From: Limonium bicolor
Lineage: Eukaryota; Streptophyta; Magnoliopsida; Caryophyllales; Plumbaginaceae
Length of the DNA stretch: 64,000 nucleotides
Assembly: GCA_023374045.1 (NCBI GenBank)
Contig: CM041776.1
Span: 280,673,999 to 280,737,998 of the forward strand
Direction of reading: 5' to 3'
The translations under genes and the position numbers were made by a program. Of the stretch, positions 10,117 through 21,451 are shown in pieces (the stretch's first letter is position 1; the number at the start of each line of letters is the position of its first letter). The notes beneath the pieces are model-generated. The model ran no database searches. It saw only the letters and a program-made list of their open reading frames with translations, and was not told the DNA's origin.

Positions 10117-11426
10117 CTAATCTAACATTATAAAGGCTTATAAGTGTGTACCCAGCCTGGTCTTGTTTAAATCTTACTTTATTCCAATAACTTAAACAAT
10201 CCAGATATGTATAAAACTTTGCTCCAATAGTGTTATTGAAGTATGATTAATGTTGTTTCAAGGTTGCACCCTTGGGTTCGCTCTACAGTAGCTTTTAGTG
10301 CAACCTTTACATGTCGCACTATTTGGAAATCTCCTCTCATGCAACAAAACATACATCAATTGATCAAATTCAAACAGTTTGGAAATGCCACTGAAATTTT
10401 CAATAAAAGTATATTATAAACCCATTCAAAACCTAGATGGTGAGATTGAACGTGATTGGATAGTCTAGGTATATCTTGGACAGATAACTATATTCGATTT
10501 AATTTTGTAGTCATCCAAATACATGAAATAAGTCCAACCAATAAATTAGTTAACATAACAAACAACAACAGTACGAAATGTAAACTAAAATAATGTAACC
10601 GAAGTATAAAAATGTGAGGGGAAGACTACGGTTCAGACTAATAGGCACTCAAAGGGTAGCTACACTTGATAAAGAAAAATAAGTTAAGTCTCATACACGC
10701 CATTGCATAAGTTATTGTAACCTTGTATACATATACAAATGTATACTATCATATCGTCATTATTATTTCTCTAAATCCAAGAAGAATCAAACTTTCTTGA
10801 AAGATGAGAATACGTACGTGCATAACTAAACCACAATTCACTTCTGGAGAAGGGATAAAAAAGGTGTTGGTGTGTATGGGTTTGCATAATGGGTGAGGGA
10901 TTGTTGAGATTAGAAGAATATAAGTTCGAGTATATTACCGGTTACGAGATATTTTTTCAGCCACGTCTTCAATGTGGTGTGCGAGAAACTTCCAATGATT
11001 TATCCCTGCACAAGCGCAGGCATAAGAAGAGATAAGGTCAAAAAGATCTGTTAGAAGAGACCCTAACTCAATTACAATATGTTAAAAAGTTTATTGATGT
11101 TAATCACCAGAAACAAGAAGAGAAGTTTGAGTTTATTACCCAGAATGAAATGTTTTCAGCCGCCGTTTTCAATCTAGTGTGTGAGAGTTCCAGTGATTTA
11201 TCTCTGGTAATTGAACAGACACAAGAAGATAATCATGAACTTCACATATGTGTAGATGCAAACTAAGGCCCTATTCATTTGAGACTCATTACCGTTTATC
11301 ACTTTTTGTGAAAGGAAATAACGTTCACCAACTAATGTAGTGTTCACGACTTATTGATACACTACTTGTGACTGATTGTAGTTTGAGAGACGAAACCTTA
11401 ATTGATGCATTATCCCCATATCTACA
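10117..11426. other. Unassigned interval with a diverged ~90 bp direct duplication
   Basis: I recognise no gene here. Two related blocks at about 10908-11008 and 11109-11206 are 200 bases apart and share the order AAGTT(C/T)GAGT, TATTACC, TTTTCAGCC, GATTTATC(C/T)CTG. Both can be read in a plus-strand frame ending in ..S.DLSL, but the reading is short and without an obvious start, so I do not call a gene. Confidence 0.4.
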
Positions 11427-13988
11427 TGTAACACCCTGGATTTTCCTTAAATGAAAACTTATGGAAATACGAGTCTAACGGCGCAAACGGAATTGAAAAC
11501 GGACTCCAAACTAGTCCTAAAAGTGCAAAACAAAATGGTCCGAACTTGTGTCCGGACGTCTAAGTCCGGACACAAGCCGAGAAGAAAACGTTTGAAAAAT
11601 CCCGAATGTCCAAACTTGTGTCCGGACGTTGATGTTCGGACACAAGTCGAGAGTTAAAAAACTTAAAGACGAAAGCGTCCGAACTTGTGTCCGGACATCG
11701 AAGTTTGGGAACAAGTCGAGTTTCAAAGTTCCGAAAAATTCCTTACGTGGTCCGAACCTTGGTCCGAACTTGTAAGTTCGGACATAAGTCGAGACTTACA
11801 AGCTGGAATCATCCTCGCATGCTGTCCGAACATTAATGTTTGGACAGATGTTCGGACACACCCAGTTCTATGAAATCGATTAAAGTTTTCGGGGCCTGTC
11901 CGAACATTGATGTCCGGATGGACGTTCGGACAGGTCCTGAAATGCGATTTCAAGTATGAATTCAGAGTCAAAATCACACCCAAATGTTGCAAAACTAATG
12001 TCAACAGATAAGAAATGTTCCCGCAAGTGTAAACGGCATTAGATATTAGATAAACACAATAAAAATTTCCATTCAATTGACATACAAAAACCTTAACACA
12101 TTTTATAAACTCCAAAGGAATTACTCCAAACAAATCATCCAAAGTTAAGTCAAATAGCAGCAGAAATGTAAAAACTACCAGGGCGTTACCGCCACACTCA
12201 AAATCACAAAGTGCTCGGGCTTAACCCAACCATAACAATCCAAAATATTTCCAACATTATAAAGTAAATGTATTTCAAACAACTCAATTTAACAATCTGA
12301 AAAGCAGTTTGTTCACCCTAAACTATGTGGTAGTGTGTCCCTAATTCCCCAATTCAGCCATAGACACGTAAAATATGCTTTGAAACTCATTTTACATTTG
12401 CAAAATAATAACTCATGTAATAACGAAACATTTCCAAAATCACCATCAACAAAAGTATTTCGGGGGAGAACTTTCAACAGAACACAATTATCAGTATACA
12501 TGGATGACACCCAAATTGGGGTCGCAACAATAATTCCCACCTCACCCTAAGTTCTTAAGTGTGCACACCCCCCAGAAGGTACTTTTGACCCAAAGGAGTA
12601 GATCATAGAGCTTAACTGCAAGTAATGTCTGCAGGCAAAATTATATAAATATTCACGGGGTACAAAGTACCAACAATTCCACCGAGTACCACAAGGTACC
12701 ATCAATATACACGGAGCACCATAAGGTACCATCAATCCAACAATTAATCCAGTGAAAGTCTCCCGAAAAACATTTATCCAATACCGATTGCAAAACCATA
12801 GCATCCTGATCACACGGGGAAAAATAATTCCCGAATCCAACAACACCAAAATAGAGTTTAATCCAAACCATTGGTATTTTGCAAAATACACGAGATAGAA
12901 GATGATGCGCAAATTGTTTACCTGGATACGCTCACCACTATGAAGATAACCCAACAAAAATACTAGAAGCGCCCGTCAGAGAACTCGGGGTCTAGAATCG
13001 TGAAACAAAAATTTAATCAAAGACTTACCAAATTACCATAGAAATAATTCTAGAACCTTACTAATCTATTACCCTTACCCTTCTACCTAATCCGGCACCA
13101 GGGAAGCACTTGATAGCAGCAAAATTGAAAGAGTGAGAGTTTGAGAATTTGAGGCGAGAGAGGAGCGTGATGGCAATACGGTGAAGGTGAAGATAACAGT
13201 GAAGCGGAACATGATTATAAATAGGAAATTAGTAAAATAAAGGATGGGATTATAGTAATTAATTAATAAATGTAATTGATTTAGAAAAGAAGAGTAACCA
13301 TCGATGTTGTAATTAATTTGGAAGATGAATTAAGTAAGTAAAATAATAATAATTATTTGAAAGTTGAATACGTGATTAACGTTATAACCCATAGAAGAAT
13401 CTAGATTCAACGAGTTAAAAAAACAAGGAGATATTCTTTAATTAGAAAATAAAATAAGAAAAAGAACAGTTGATCGTTGAAAGAGGATAAGAATGAATAA
13501 ATATCTTTTAGGGAAAGAGATTTGTCTAAAACAAGTAAGTAATCACTAAGACATTATTTAGGAGAGTGAGTGGGGATCATGAAGAGTGGGGAAAAATGTA
13601 TTTGATATTTAATATAATTTCAGGAAGGAAAATGTGAGAAATTATGTTGGAATTTATAATAAACTAGGAGGAGGCAAAGTTGGAATTGAATTCTATTAAT
13701 TAATAATAATTAATTGGAAGTAGCAAAGGCGGAGCTGAACTCTTAGGATTTAAAAGGACGTTGTAACGCTAAAAGGGTTTGCAATATATATATATATAAT
13801 ATTAATATCGATATGCAATAGAGAATTATAATTAACATAATTATTTTAGAAAGAGGGAAAATTAAGGTAAGAGAATTATGTAACTTTCCTAGGCCTTTAT
13901 TAACTCTACTCTTGACTAACCATATAATATCTCATTTGTCTCTACTATATATTAATTATATCCTATGTCGTAATTTTTGGGTATTTCA
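11427..13988 (-). repeat. Left LTR of Gypsy-2 (minus orientation)
   Basis: It starts TGTAACACCCTGGATTTT and ends GGGTATTTCA on the plus strand, the same ends as the Gypsy-3 LTRs. It includes a TCCGAAC palindrome cluster (11536-11935) and A+T-rich sequence with a TA repeat near 13785. Confidence 0.88.
11536..11935. repeat. TCCGAAC palindrome cluster in Gypsy-2 left LTR
   Basis: Six imperfect dyads of the form GTCCGAAC...GTTCGGAC are present, several followed by ACAAGTCGAG. Arrangement and order match the Gypsy-3 clusters. Confidence 0.85.
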
Positions 13989-14012
13989 TCTCATCCCCCT
14001 TAAAGGAAAGCT
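13989..14012 (-). other. Polypurine tract, left half of Gypsy-2
   Basis: The minus strand reads CCTTTAAGGGGGATGAGA directly next to the LTR, equivalent to the tract of Gypsy-3. Confidence 0.7.
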
Positions 14013-14095
14013 TCACCCTCAAAGCTAAACCTAACCACCTCTTGAAGTAAAACTGATTTTGAAATGATGAACCCAAATTGAACTTGACTAAATTC

Positions 14096-14312
14096 TTAAG
14101 TTGTTACCTGCTCGAATAACTGAGGATACTTCTTCTTCATTTCCTCTTCGACCTCCCACGTTGCTTCCTCAGTCCTATGATTTGACCATAACACCTTGAC
14201 CATTCGAGTGGACTTTGATCGGGTCTCTCTGGTCTTAGTGTCTGACACTTTGATGGGATATTCCTCGTATGATTGGTTTTGCTCCAATTCCAACACCTCT
14301 GGTTGTATGACA
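14096..14312 (-). pseudogene. Chromodomain fragment (left half of Gypsy-2)
   Basis: A minus-strand reading frame carries EYPIKVSDTKTRETRSKS, VKVLWSNHRTEEATWEVEE and KKKYPQLFEQ. This is the pol C-terminus with most of the chromodomain. Upstream pol sequence is missing because the sequence switches strand at about 14313-14327. Confidence 0.85.
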
Positions 14313-14325
14313 TGGGACGGGTGGG

Positions 14326-16190
14326 TTCGAGGTGTTCAGCGATGCATCCAAGTATGGATTGGGATGCGTTTTGATGCAGCACGGGAAAGTCATAGCCTAT
14401 GCATCGGGGCAGCTGAAGGAGTATGAGGCCCGATTTCCGACGCATGACCTGGAGTTGGCAGTTACAGTCTTTGCGCTTAAGATTTGGAGACACTACCTCT
14501 ATGGTGTCTCGTGCAAGATCTACACCGACCATAAGAGCCTCATGTACATTTTCACGCAGAAAGAATTGAACATGAGGCAGAGAAGGTGGTTGGAGCTGAT
14601 TAAAGATTATGACCTGCAGATTCTGTACCACGAGGGGAAGTCTAACTTGGTGGTAGATGCCTTGAACAGGAAGAGAAGCCACTCAGTGAATTCGATGCGG
14701 GTCCTTCCAGACGAGTTGGTCCGTGACTTCCAGAAGCTGAACTTGGAAGTGATATGAGCGTCTCTTCCGACATCTATGGAGAGATACTCAAAGGACAACC
14801 CGGTGAAGCAAAGTTGGAGCGAATACGGGAAAAGCTGAAGGAAGGGAAAGCATAGGGTTTTGAGATCCACGACAATGGCAATCTTCAATTCAGGGGCGTT
14901 GGTGTGTTCCTCGGGAGTGTGCACGTGAAGGAGAGACTGATGAAGGAGGCTCATAATACTCCATATTCAGTCCATCCAGGTGGAGATAAATTATACAAGG
15001 ACCTAAAGAAGCAGTTCTGGTGGCCAAGGATGAAGCGAGAGGTACAGAGTTTGTATCTAGATGCCTCACATGCTAGAAGGTGAAATTCGAGCATAAGAGG
15101 ATGGGAGGACTGTTGCAGCCTTTTGAGGTACCCAAATGGAAGTGGGACTCCATCTATATGGATTTTATGGTTGGATTACCGCCAGCGAAGGGTGGAACCA
15201 GATCTTGGTGATCATGGATCAACTCACCAAGTCTGCTCGGTTCATACCTATGAAGATCACTTAGTCTATGAGTCAGCTGGTAGATGCGTACATTAAGAAT
15301 ATGGTAAGATATCATGGAGTACCGCAGACTATTATATCCGACTAGGACTCAAGATTCCTGGCACATTTCTAGCAACAGTTTCAGAAGGCCATGGGTACTA
15401 AATTAAAGTTGAGTACCACGTTCCACCCAGCTACAGACGGTCAGACAGAGAGGACTATCTAGACCTTGGAGGATATGCTTCGGGCATGTATCATGGATTT
15501 CCAAAGTTCGTGGGAAGACATGCTACATCTAATAGAGTTCTCGTACAACAATAGTTATCAATCCAGCATCCAGATGGCACCCTACGAGGCTCTGTACGGG
15601 AGGAAGTGCAGAACCCCACTTTGCTGGAGCGATATTAGCGAGACTGTGGTGTTGGGGCCACAGCTGATAGAGCAGACCATGGAGCAGGTTCGGATTATTC
15701 AGGGTCGGATGAAGGCAGCCCAAGATAGGCAGAAGTTCTATGCCAACCTCAAGCGCAGACCGGTGGGTTCGAGGTGGGTGATAAAGTCTTCCTGAAGGTG
15801 TCCCCTGTGAGAGAAGTAACCAGATTCGGGAAGAAGTGGAAGCTTAGTCCCAAGTTCGTAGGATCTTATGAGGTTCTAGAGAGGATTGGGGAGGTGGCAT
15901 ACTGTTTGGCACTTCCTTGTGAGCTGGAGAAAGTTCATAACGTCTTCCATGTGTCCCAACTGAAGCGGTGTATCCCCGACCCTTCGCACGTGTTGCAGCC
16001 AGAGGTTTTGGAGCTGAAGAAGAACCTATCCTATGAGGAGCATCCCATTAGAGTCATGGACACTAAGACCAGAGAGACCCGATCGAAGTCCACTCATATT
16101 GTCAAGGTCTTATGGTCTCATGGGACTGAAGAGGCTACGTGGGAAGTAGAGGAGGAGATGAGGAAAAAGTACCCACAGCTCTTCGATTAG
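14326..16190 (+). pseudogene. RNase H, integrase and chromodomain (right half of Gypsy-2)
   Basis: RNase H starts abruptly at [19 protein letters not shown] and keeps [24 protein letters not shown] and DAL (14332-14757). Integrase follows: the zinc module near 14945-15090, the D, D, E core spread over 15170-15480 with several TAG stops, then an intact stretch 15466-15795. The last frame (15774-16190) holds SPKFVGSYEVL and the chromodomain (VKVLWSHGTEEATWEVEE), ending at TAG 16188-16190. RT and everything upstream are absent. The many stops, often C to T or G to A, indicate long decay. Confidence 0.87.
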
Positions 16191-16254
16191 GTAATAGTTT
16201 AAGTCAGTGACAAGTTAGTCAGTTTTGCATTGTGAGTTAGTTTTAGCTTCGAGG

Positions 16255-16281
16255 GTGAAGCTTTCTTTTAGGAGGATGAGT
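16255..16281 (+). other. Polypurine tract, right half of Gypsy-2
   Basis: The sequence TAGGAGGATGAGT directly precedes the LTR start TGAAATACCC at 16282. It is a decayed counterpart of the AAGGGGGATGAGA tract in Gypsy-3. Confidence 0.65.
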
Positions 16282-18930
16282 TGAAATACCCACGAAATTT
16301 CGAGTTAGAATAATATAATATATGGTAGGAATGGATGGTCCAAGATTAGTAATGTTAGTGGCCTAGGGAAGTTAAATGATTTCCTTATATTGTTTTCCCT
16401 TCCTTCCTTAAATGTTTATAACTATCTACAATTTCCTTACTCTAATTAATATTATTATAATTATCTAAATATTACTTCAACCTCCCATAGATGATTCAAC
16501 ATCTTATAAATTCTCAGAATTCAATCCTAAAATTATTTTCTAAATTGATTAATCTTAATTCCTAGAGTTCAAATTCAATTTTGCTTCTTCTTAGTAAATT
16601 ATCCCTAACTTTAAGAGTTCAAATCCCACTTGACTTCTCCAAAAATTAATAATATATTAAACCCCTTATTCTTCTCCCGATATTTTCATTGCTAGTATTC
16701 TAGATCCTTCTTTAACGTAATTATTATTCTCTTGCTAGAAATTCTGATTTTGTTTTGCTCTATTTCTACTTATTCCTATCTCATTTCTATATCAAATAAA
16801 TGTTTATTAATTCCTTCTGTAGATATTTACTCTCCTTCTTATCTTGTTACAATGACTAGATTACTTCTCCGATTATTTCGAATTGGAAATTATTTTACTA
16901 TTTATTTCTTAACCGATGTTGTTAACGATAGCGTTTCTTCTTCCAGTTTCTCATAACGTTAATAACTATTATATCTTTTAAATATCTACAATACTAGTTA
17001 ATAGATTTCTTCTTTAAATTATTTAATATCTTTCTTTTCTTAAAGCATATTATTATGTATTTAATTAATAACATCTCTCTTCATTTTACAAATTATTTCT
17101 ATTTAAAACATCGATCTTCTTCACTTCTCTTCATCCTTAACGTATCGTCATTACGCTCCTTCCTTTTTCAACTTTCTAACTCACGCTCTTGCTCCTGATG
17201 TTGTGAAATCACTTCTCTGGTGCTAGAAAGGGTTAAGTTGGTTAAAGTATTCTACCTAGATAGTCTATTAAATTATTCAGTAGTGTTTGGTAGACCGTAA
17301 TTGTTGATTATATATGTCTAGACTCCAAATACGTCGACGGGTGCTACAAGTGGTCCTGTAGAGTTGATCTCCTGAAGTGATTTGATTGCTAGGTAAATCT
17401 CTATGCTCATGTCTGTTTGACGATGTGTTTTGCAAATTGGAGGAGAAAAGTTTTGGTTGGAAAATTCTCTAATTCTGTTTCGTAAATTGGGGGTTATTAC
17501 CCATGTTTTGGCAACGGAAGAGTTGAGATATTTCTGGCGGTGATTTAATCGAGGTTTTTGGGAGTCTTTCACATGAATGATGTTATGTTTGGGATCTCGC
17601 AGGTGCTCCCCATTATTGTTATTGTTTTTGCACTGCACGTAATGTTGCAGTTAAGCTCTATGATCTACTCTATGTTACTGTTGTTTCATAGGGGGTGTGC
17701 ACACTTAAGGATTTAGGGTGAGGTGGTTGTTTGACGGTCCCATAGGTGATTGTCCTGGAATTATTGTTTGGGGTCCCATAGGTGACCCCGTGTTTGGAAT
17801 TATGGTTGGCTCCTGTTGAAAACTCCCTACTATTGTTTGGTTGGTTATTGTGATTTCTAGAAAACTAGTTTAATTGTTCAATACTCCTTCTCATCTGATT
17901 GACATGAAAAAAATGAACTTTAAATGTATTTTACCCATTGAGGTAGATATATCAATTTAAGGATTTGTGCGATCCCTTCACATTTTTGTCTGTGTTTTCT
18001 GATCGCAGGTATTGATGATTGATTTGAGGAACGGGGACGCGCTACCACATAGTCTAGGAAGATGATTATGGTTCCAAATTACTGAGTTCAGCTATTTTTT
18101 TTCGAAACGTTTTTCTTTAAATTACAATGTTCAAGAAATATTTTTAAGTTTGGTTTTGGTTGAAATTAGCCTGAGCACTCAACGGGTGTTGAGTGTGGCG
18201 GTAATGCCCTGAAGATTTTGATTCCGCTACTATTGAGATTATGAATTAATGTTCAAATTTAAGTACTTGGTTGGTTTATACATTTTCACCAAATATTCTT
18301 ATTATTAATTTTGATATGTCCATATGGAATTTACTGCTACCTGAGTTACTAAAATGTTTTGCTAATTACTGTCATTGATTTGGTTAACATTTCTAATGTC
18401 TCTCTTAATTCCTTTTCGTACTGAAATTTGTATTCCAGGACCTGTCCGAACGTCCATCCAGACATCAATGTTCGGACAAGCCCTGAAGGTTTAAGCGATT
18501 TTGCAATATTGACTGTGTCCGAACATCAATGTTCGGACAGCATGTGAGGATGAATCCAACTTGCACGTCTCGACTTATGTCCAAACTTGCAAATTCAGAC
18601 CAATGTTCGGACCACGTAAGAAATTTTTTGGAACTTTGAAACTCGACTTGTGTCCGTACTTCAAAGTCCGGACACAAGTTTGGACGCGTTGGTCTTTTGG
18701 TTTATCAACTCTCGACTAGTGTCCGAACATCTATCGGACACAAGTTCACATAATGGTTTTCTCAGGCGTTTTCTTCTCTGGCTTGTCCGAACTTAGACGT
18801 CCGACACAAGTTCATAGACCTTGTTTTGTCATTTTAGGACTCGTTTGAAGTCCGTTATTATTCCGTTTACGCCGTTTAGATTCGTATTTTCCATATAAGC
18901 TTTTATATGAGTAAAATCCAGGGTGTTACT
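16282..18930 (+). repeat. Right LTR of Gypsy-2 (plus orientation)
   Basis: It starts TGAAATACCC and ends AAAATCCAGGGTGTTAC(T), the reverse complement of the left LTR ends with the last base changed. It carries a palindrome cluster at 18443-18810. Confidence 0.87.
18443..18810. repeat. TCCGAAC palindrome cluster in Gypsy-2 right LTR
   Basis: Six or so dyads of GTCCGAAC...GTTCGGAC occur in the reverse order of those in the left LTR. Several halves have decayed (for example TCCAAAC, TCAGAC). Confidence 0.83.
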
Positions 18931-20032
18931 AATGAATGGACCCTAATTGCCTACGTTCACCACAAGGATCACAATCTTCTTTGCAGGCTTCATATATTGA
19001 TATCCGTGTGGTTCAGTTTTTCCATGCAATTTTGCAACTCCAATATATACAACTTTAAGTAATCTATAAGCAAAGATAAACACACTATTGGAGTATGCAG
19101 GTGTTGTTGAGATAGTCCTTCGTTTAACGAGTCGGTATAAAAGAGAAAAGTTCATCCTTGCTGAAAGATCAAGTGAGTCCATCCATGTGAATTCATCAAT
19201 CAGTTGTGAAATTCAAGGAGCAACATCCATTAACCACAACGGTCCTCAACTATCATCCTTGGGCTCAAATTCATGCAAAATGTGAGCAAAATCCGATGCC
19301 ATAACTTTTTAATAATTAAGAGAGTCTGTCAAACAGTTATGAAAATTAAGGAGCAACTACAACAACTACATTGACCTTACAGTCATCAACGTTCAAACTT
19401 GAACCAAATTATCTCAACGTGGTAATAATCAGAAGACTTGGCTTCAGCTTCCGAAATTCAAGGAAAGAGTCTCCAGTTCCTAAAATTTAGGAACTAACTC
19501 TCTCCTACGTTCAAATCCTAGCAACTATATAAGAGACTTGTCATTTTGTTTCTCATCGTACCTTTCCTGAGAGATTTTGTTGAGAGAAGTTATGTAAGAG
19601 CTGCATCCATTTTAGAGAGAGAAAGTACTAAAGCCAGTTAGTGCACATAGATAGACTCATTCTAGGTAGGTCCTTGTCTCACTACACTTGTCATTGAGCT
19701 GATCAGAAATTGTGTTGGGTAGGTGAGTGAGAAACTCTAAGTAGATCTCTTCTACTTAGTGGCATTGTAAGTTATTTTGTTTGACAAGGAAAAAATAACT
19801 TATATTGTGTATCTTGCTGAGTTCTACTGAGTCTTTCCATCTTTCGAGTATTCTCTCAATTAGTTCTTCTGAGTCTTTTCATGTTTCGAGTTTGAGTAAT
19901 TGCTTCCGTGAAATTAGTTCGACTGAGTATTTCCACATCATTAGTGCTTCTGCATACTTAGTTCGATTGAATAAAACCATCTCACAGACTAACACCTTGA
20001 GTTGGTTTGAGTCAGTTGTTCGATCCTACACG
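18931..20032 (+). repeat. Putative 5' LTR of SIRE-like copia element
   Basis: The sequence between the Gypsy-2 LTR and the primer site is placed as the LTR. It contains a possible promoter (ACTATATAAGAGAC near 19525) and ends near CGATCCTACA. The left border is not defined, because Gypsy-2 may have landed inside it. Confidence 0.5.
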
Positions 20033-20033
20033 T

Positions 20034-20046
20034 GGTATCAGAGCCT
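20034..20046 (+). other. Primer-binding site, tRNA-Met (SIRE-like)
   Basis: TGGTATCAGAGCC matches the initiator tRNA-Met 3' end complement. A candidate gag start ATG follows at 20075. Confidence 0.88.
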
Positions 20047-20074
20047 CGTTTAACTGACATTCAATTGAGAATAA

Positions 20075-21451
20075 ATGGCAGACCTTTTCGCAAATCAAAA
20101 CACAAGATGCACTTTGAGCATCGCACACTCACTTCCACCAATTACGATCATTGAAAAAATGAGATCCAGCAACACATCGAGTCAGTCTACTATGAATTAT
20201 GGGAGACAATCATTAGAGGAGATCTTGCAGTCAATTTAGATCGATCTACATGGACAGTGGTAGATCACAAAAGGTATGAGCTGAATCGACAAGCATCTCG
20301 AGCCATCTATACATGCATGTCCATTTCAGAATAGAGAAGAGTCAATCATTGCAAGTTAGCAAATGAAATATGGACTCTTCTTCAAGTAACTCACGAAGGA
20401 GTCACTGAGCTCAAGAAATGCAAGGCTCAAGAACTAAGAATGGACTATGAGAACTTTATGCCAAAACCAGGCGAGTCTTTAGAAGATGTGCTATCGTTTT
20501 TACTTATTAACACTACTATGCAGGAAGTCAATATCCTAACAATAGGGAGAGTGTCTTGCATAAGCTGCTTGACAGTCTTAGAGAAGAGTGGGCAGAAACT
20601 GTAATCTGCACCAAAGCTTGCAAAGATCTTTCCCAATGGAGCTGTCAAGACTTGGGTTCTTATCTATAATTCATGGATAAGTAGAAGAAACATCAGAAAA
20701 AAATGTGGTAATGCATCCACCTCTTGCACTCAAACTATTGCATTAAATGACCATGCCTTGTAGGTTAAGTCAACTCAGCATAGTCAACAAGGTTCCTGCA
20801 TTGCTTGCAATCAAATCAGGCAAGCAAAGGCTAAGTTAATGGATATTATAGTTGAAGAAATTGAGGCTGAGACTATGGAAGACTTTGTCTTCATAATTAA
20901 GAATTTTTGAAAATTCATGCATAGTCAGCCAAATCGATAGAGTTGGCTTTTCTTAAGTTCCTCCAAACAAATTTTCAACTCTGTCACTTGCTTCAACTGC
21001 AACAAGCCTGATCACTTCAAGAAGGACTGTCCTCTCCTCAAAATCAGTTTGGAAAACCTCAAGGAAGATCACTGATGACATCTATTGGTTGGGGTGACTC
21101 AGATTCTAGCGTTCAAGACGCAGAATCGAGGAGTCTGATTTGTCTCATGGCACATGATCCAACTGATCTATGATCCCTGACAACGAGGTAACTCGCTCTC
21201 ATCTTGGGAAAAATCTTTATCGTATATCTCCTAAAGGTTCTTAATGTTGATTACCAAAATGGTCCCTGAGAATAACTCTCTTAAAGCTGATCTTAACAGA
21301 AAAATCTTCAAGCTAACTGTGGAACTTGAGATCTCAAAAAGTCTTATATACGTTATGAGAGATGAAGCTGAGGAAACCAAGAGTCTTACTGAATCCAACC
21401 AAAGGGAATAAGAGGAGATGCTCACTAAGATTGACTCTCTCAAAAGGGATT
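20075..21451 (+). pseudogene. Gag of SIRE-like copia element
   Basis: The frame from 20075 can be followed as copia gag with shifts: STWTVVDHKRYELNRQASRA, ANEIWTLLQVTHEG, RMDYENFMPKPGESLEDV. A good CCHC zinc knuckle CFNCNKPDHFKKDC lies near 20995-21040. A charged, coiled-coil-like stretch (EEMLTKIDSLKRDL) runs up to the break at 21452. Multiple stops are present. Protease and downstream domains are missing. Confidence 0.75.

Larger units (their letters stand above)
11427..18930. mobile_element. Gypsy-2: chimeric chromovirus with inverted LTRs
   Basis: The left LTR (11427-13988) and a chromodomain fragment are in minus orientation. From about 14325 the internal sequence is in plus orientation and runs RNase H, integrase, chromodomain into a plus-orientation LTR (16282-18930). 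A single integration cannot give two 3' halves joined head to head. The outer flanks (CTACA at 11422-11426, AATGA after 18930) do not match. The two LTRs are much more diverged from each other than the Gypsy-3 pair, although the family is the same. It is best read as two elements joined by rearrangement. Confidence 0.85.
18931..21451 (+). mobile_element. SIRE-like Ty1/copia element, 5' part
   Basis: A plus-strand copia element with a putative LTR up to about 20032, tRNA-Met primer site, and degenerate gag with a zinc knuckle. It is cut at 21452 by a gypsy LTR. Its gag segment around the zinc knuckle resembles that of the element at 44389-46784. Confidence 0.7.

Noticed and set aside
13780..13810. 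TA microsatellites (also near 9780, 33610, 42090, 44390)
   Set aside because: Ordinary short TA runs of plant intergenic DNA; not informative.
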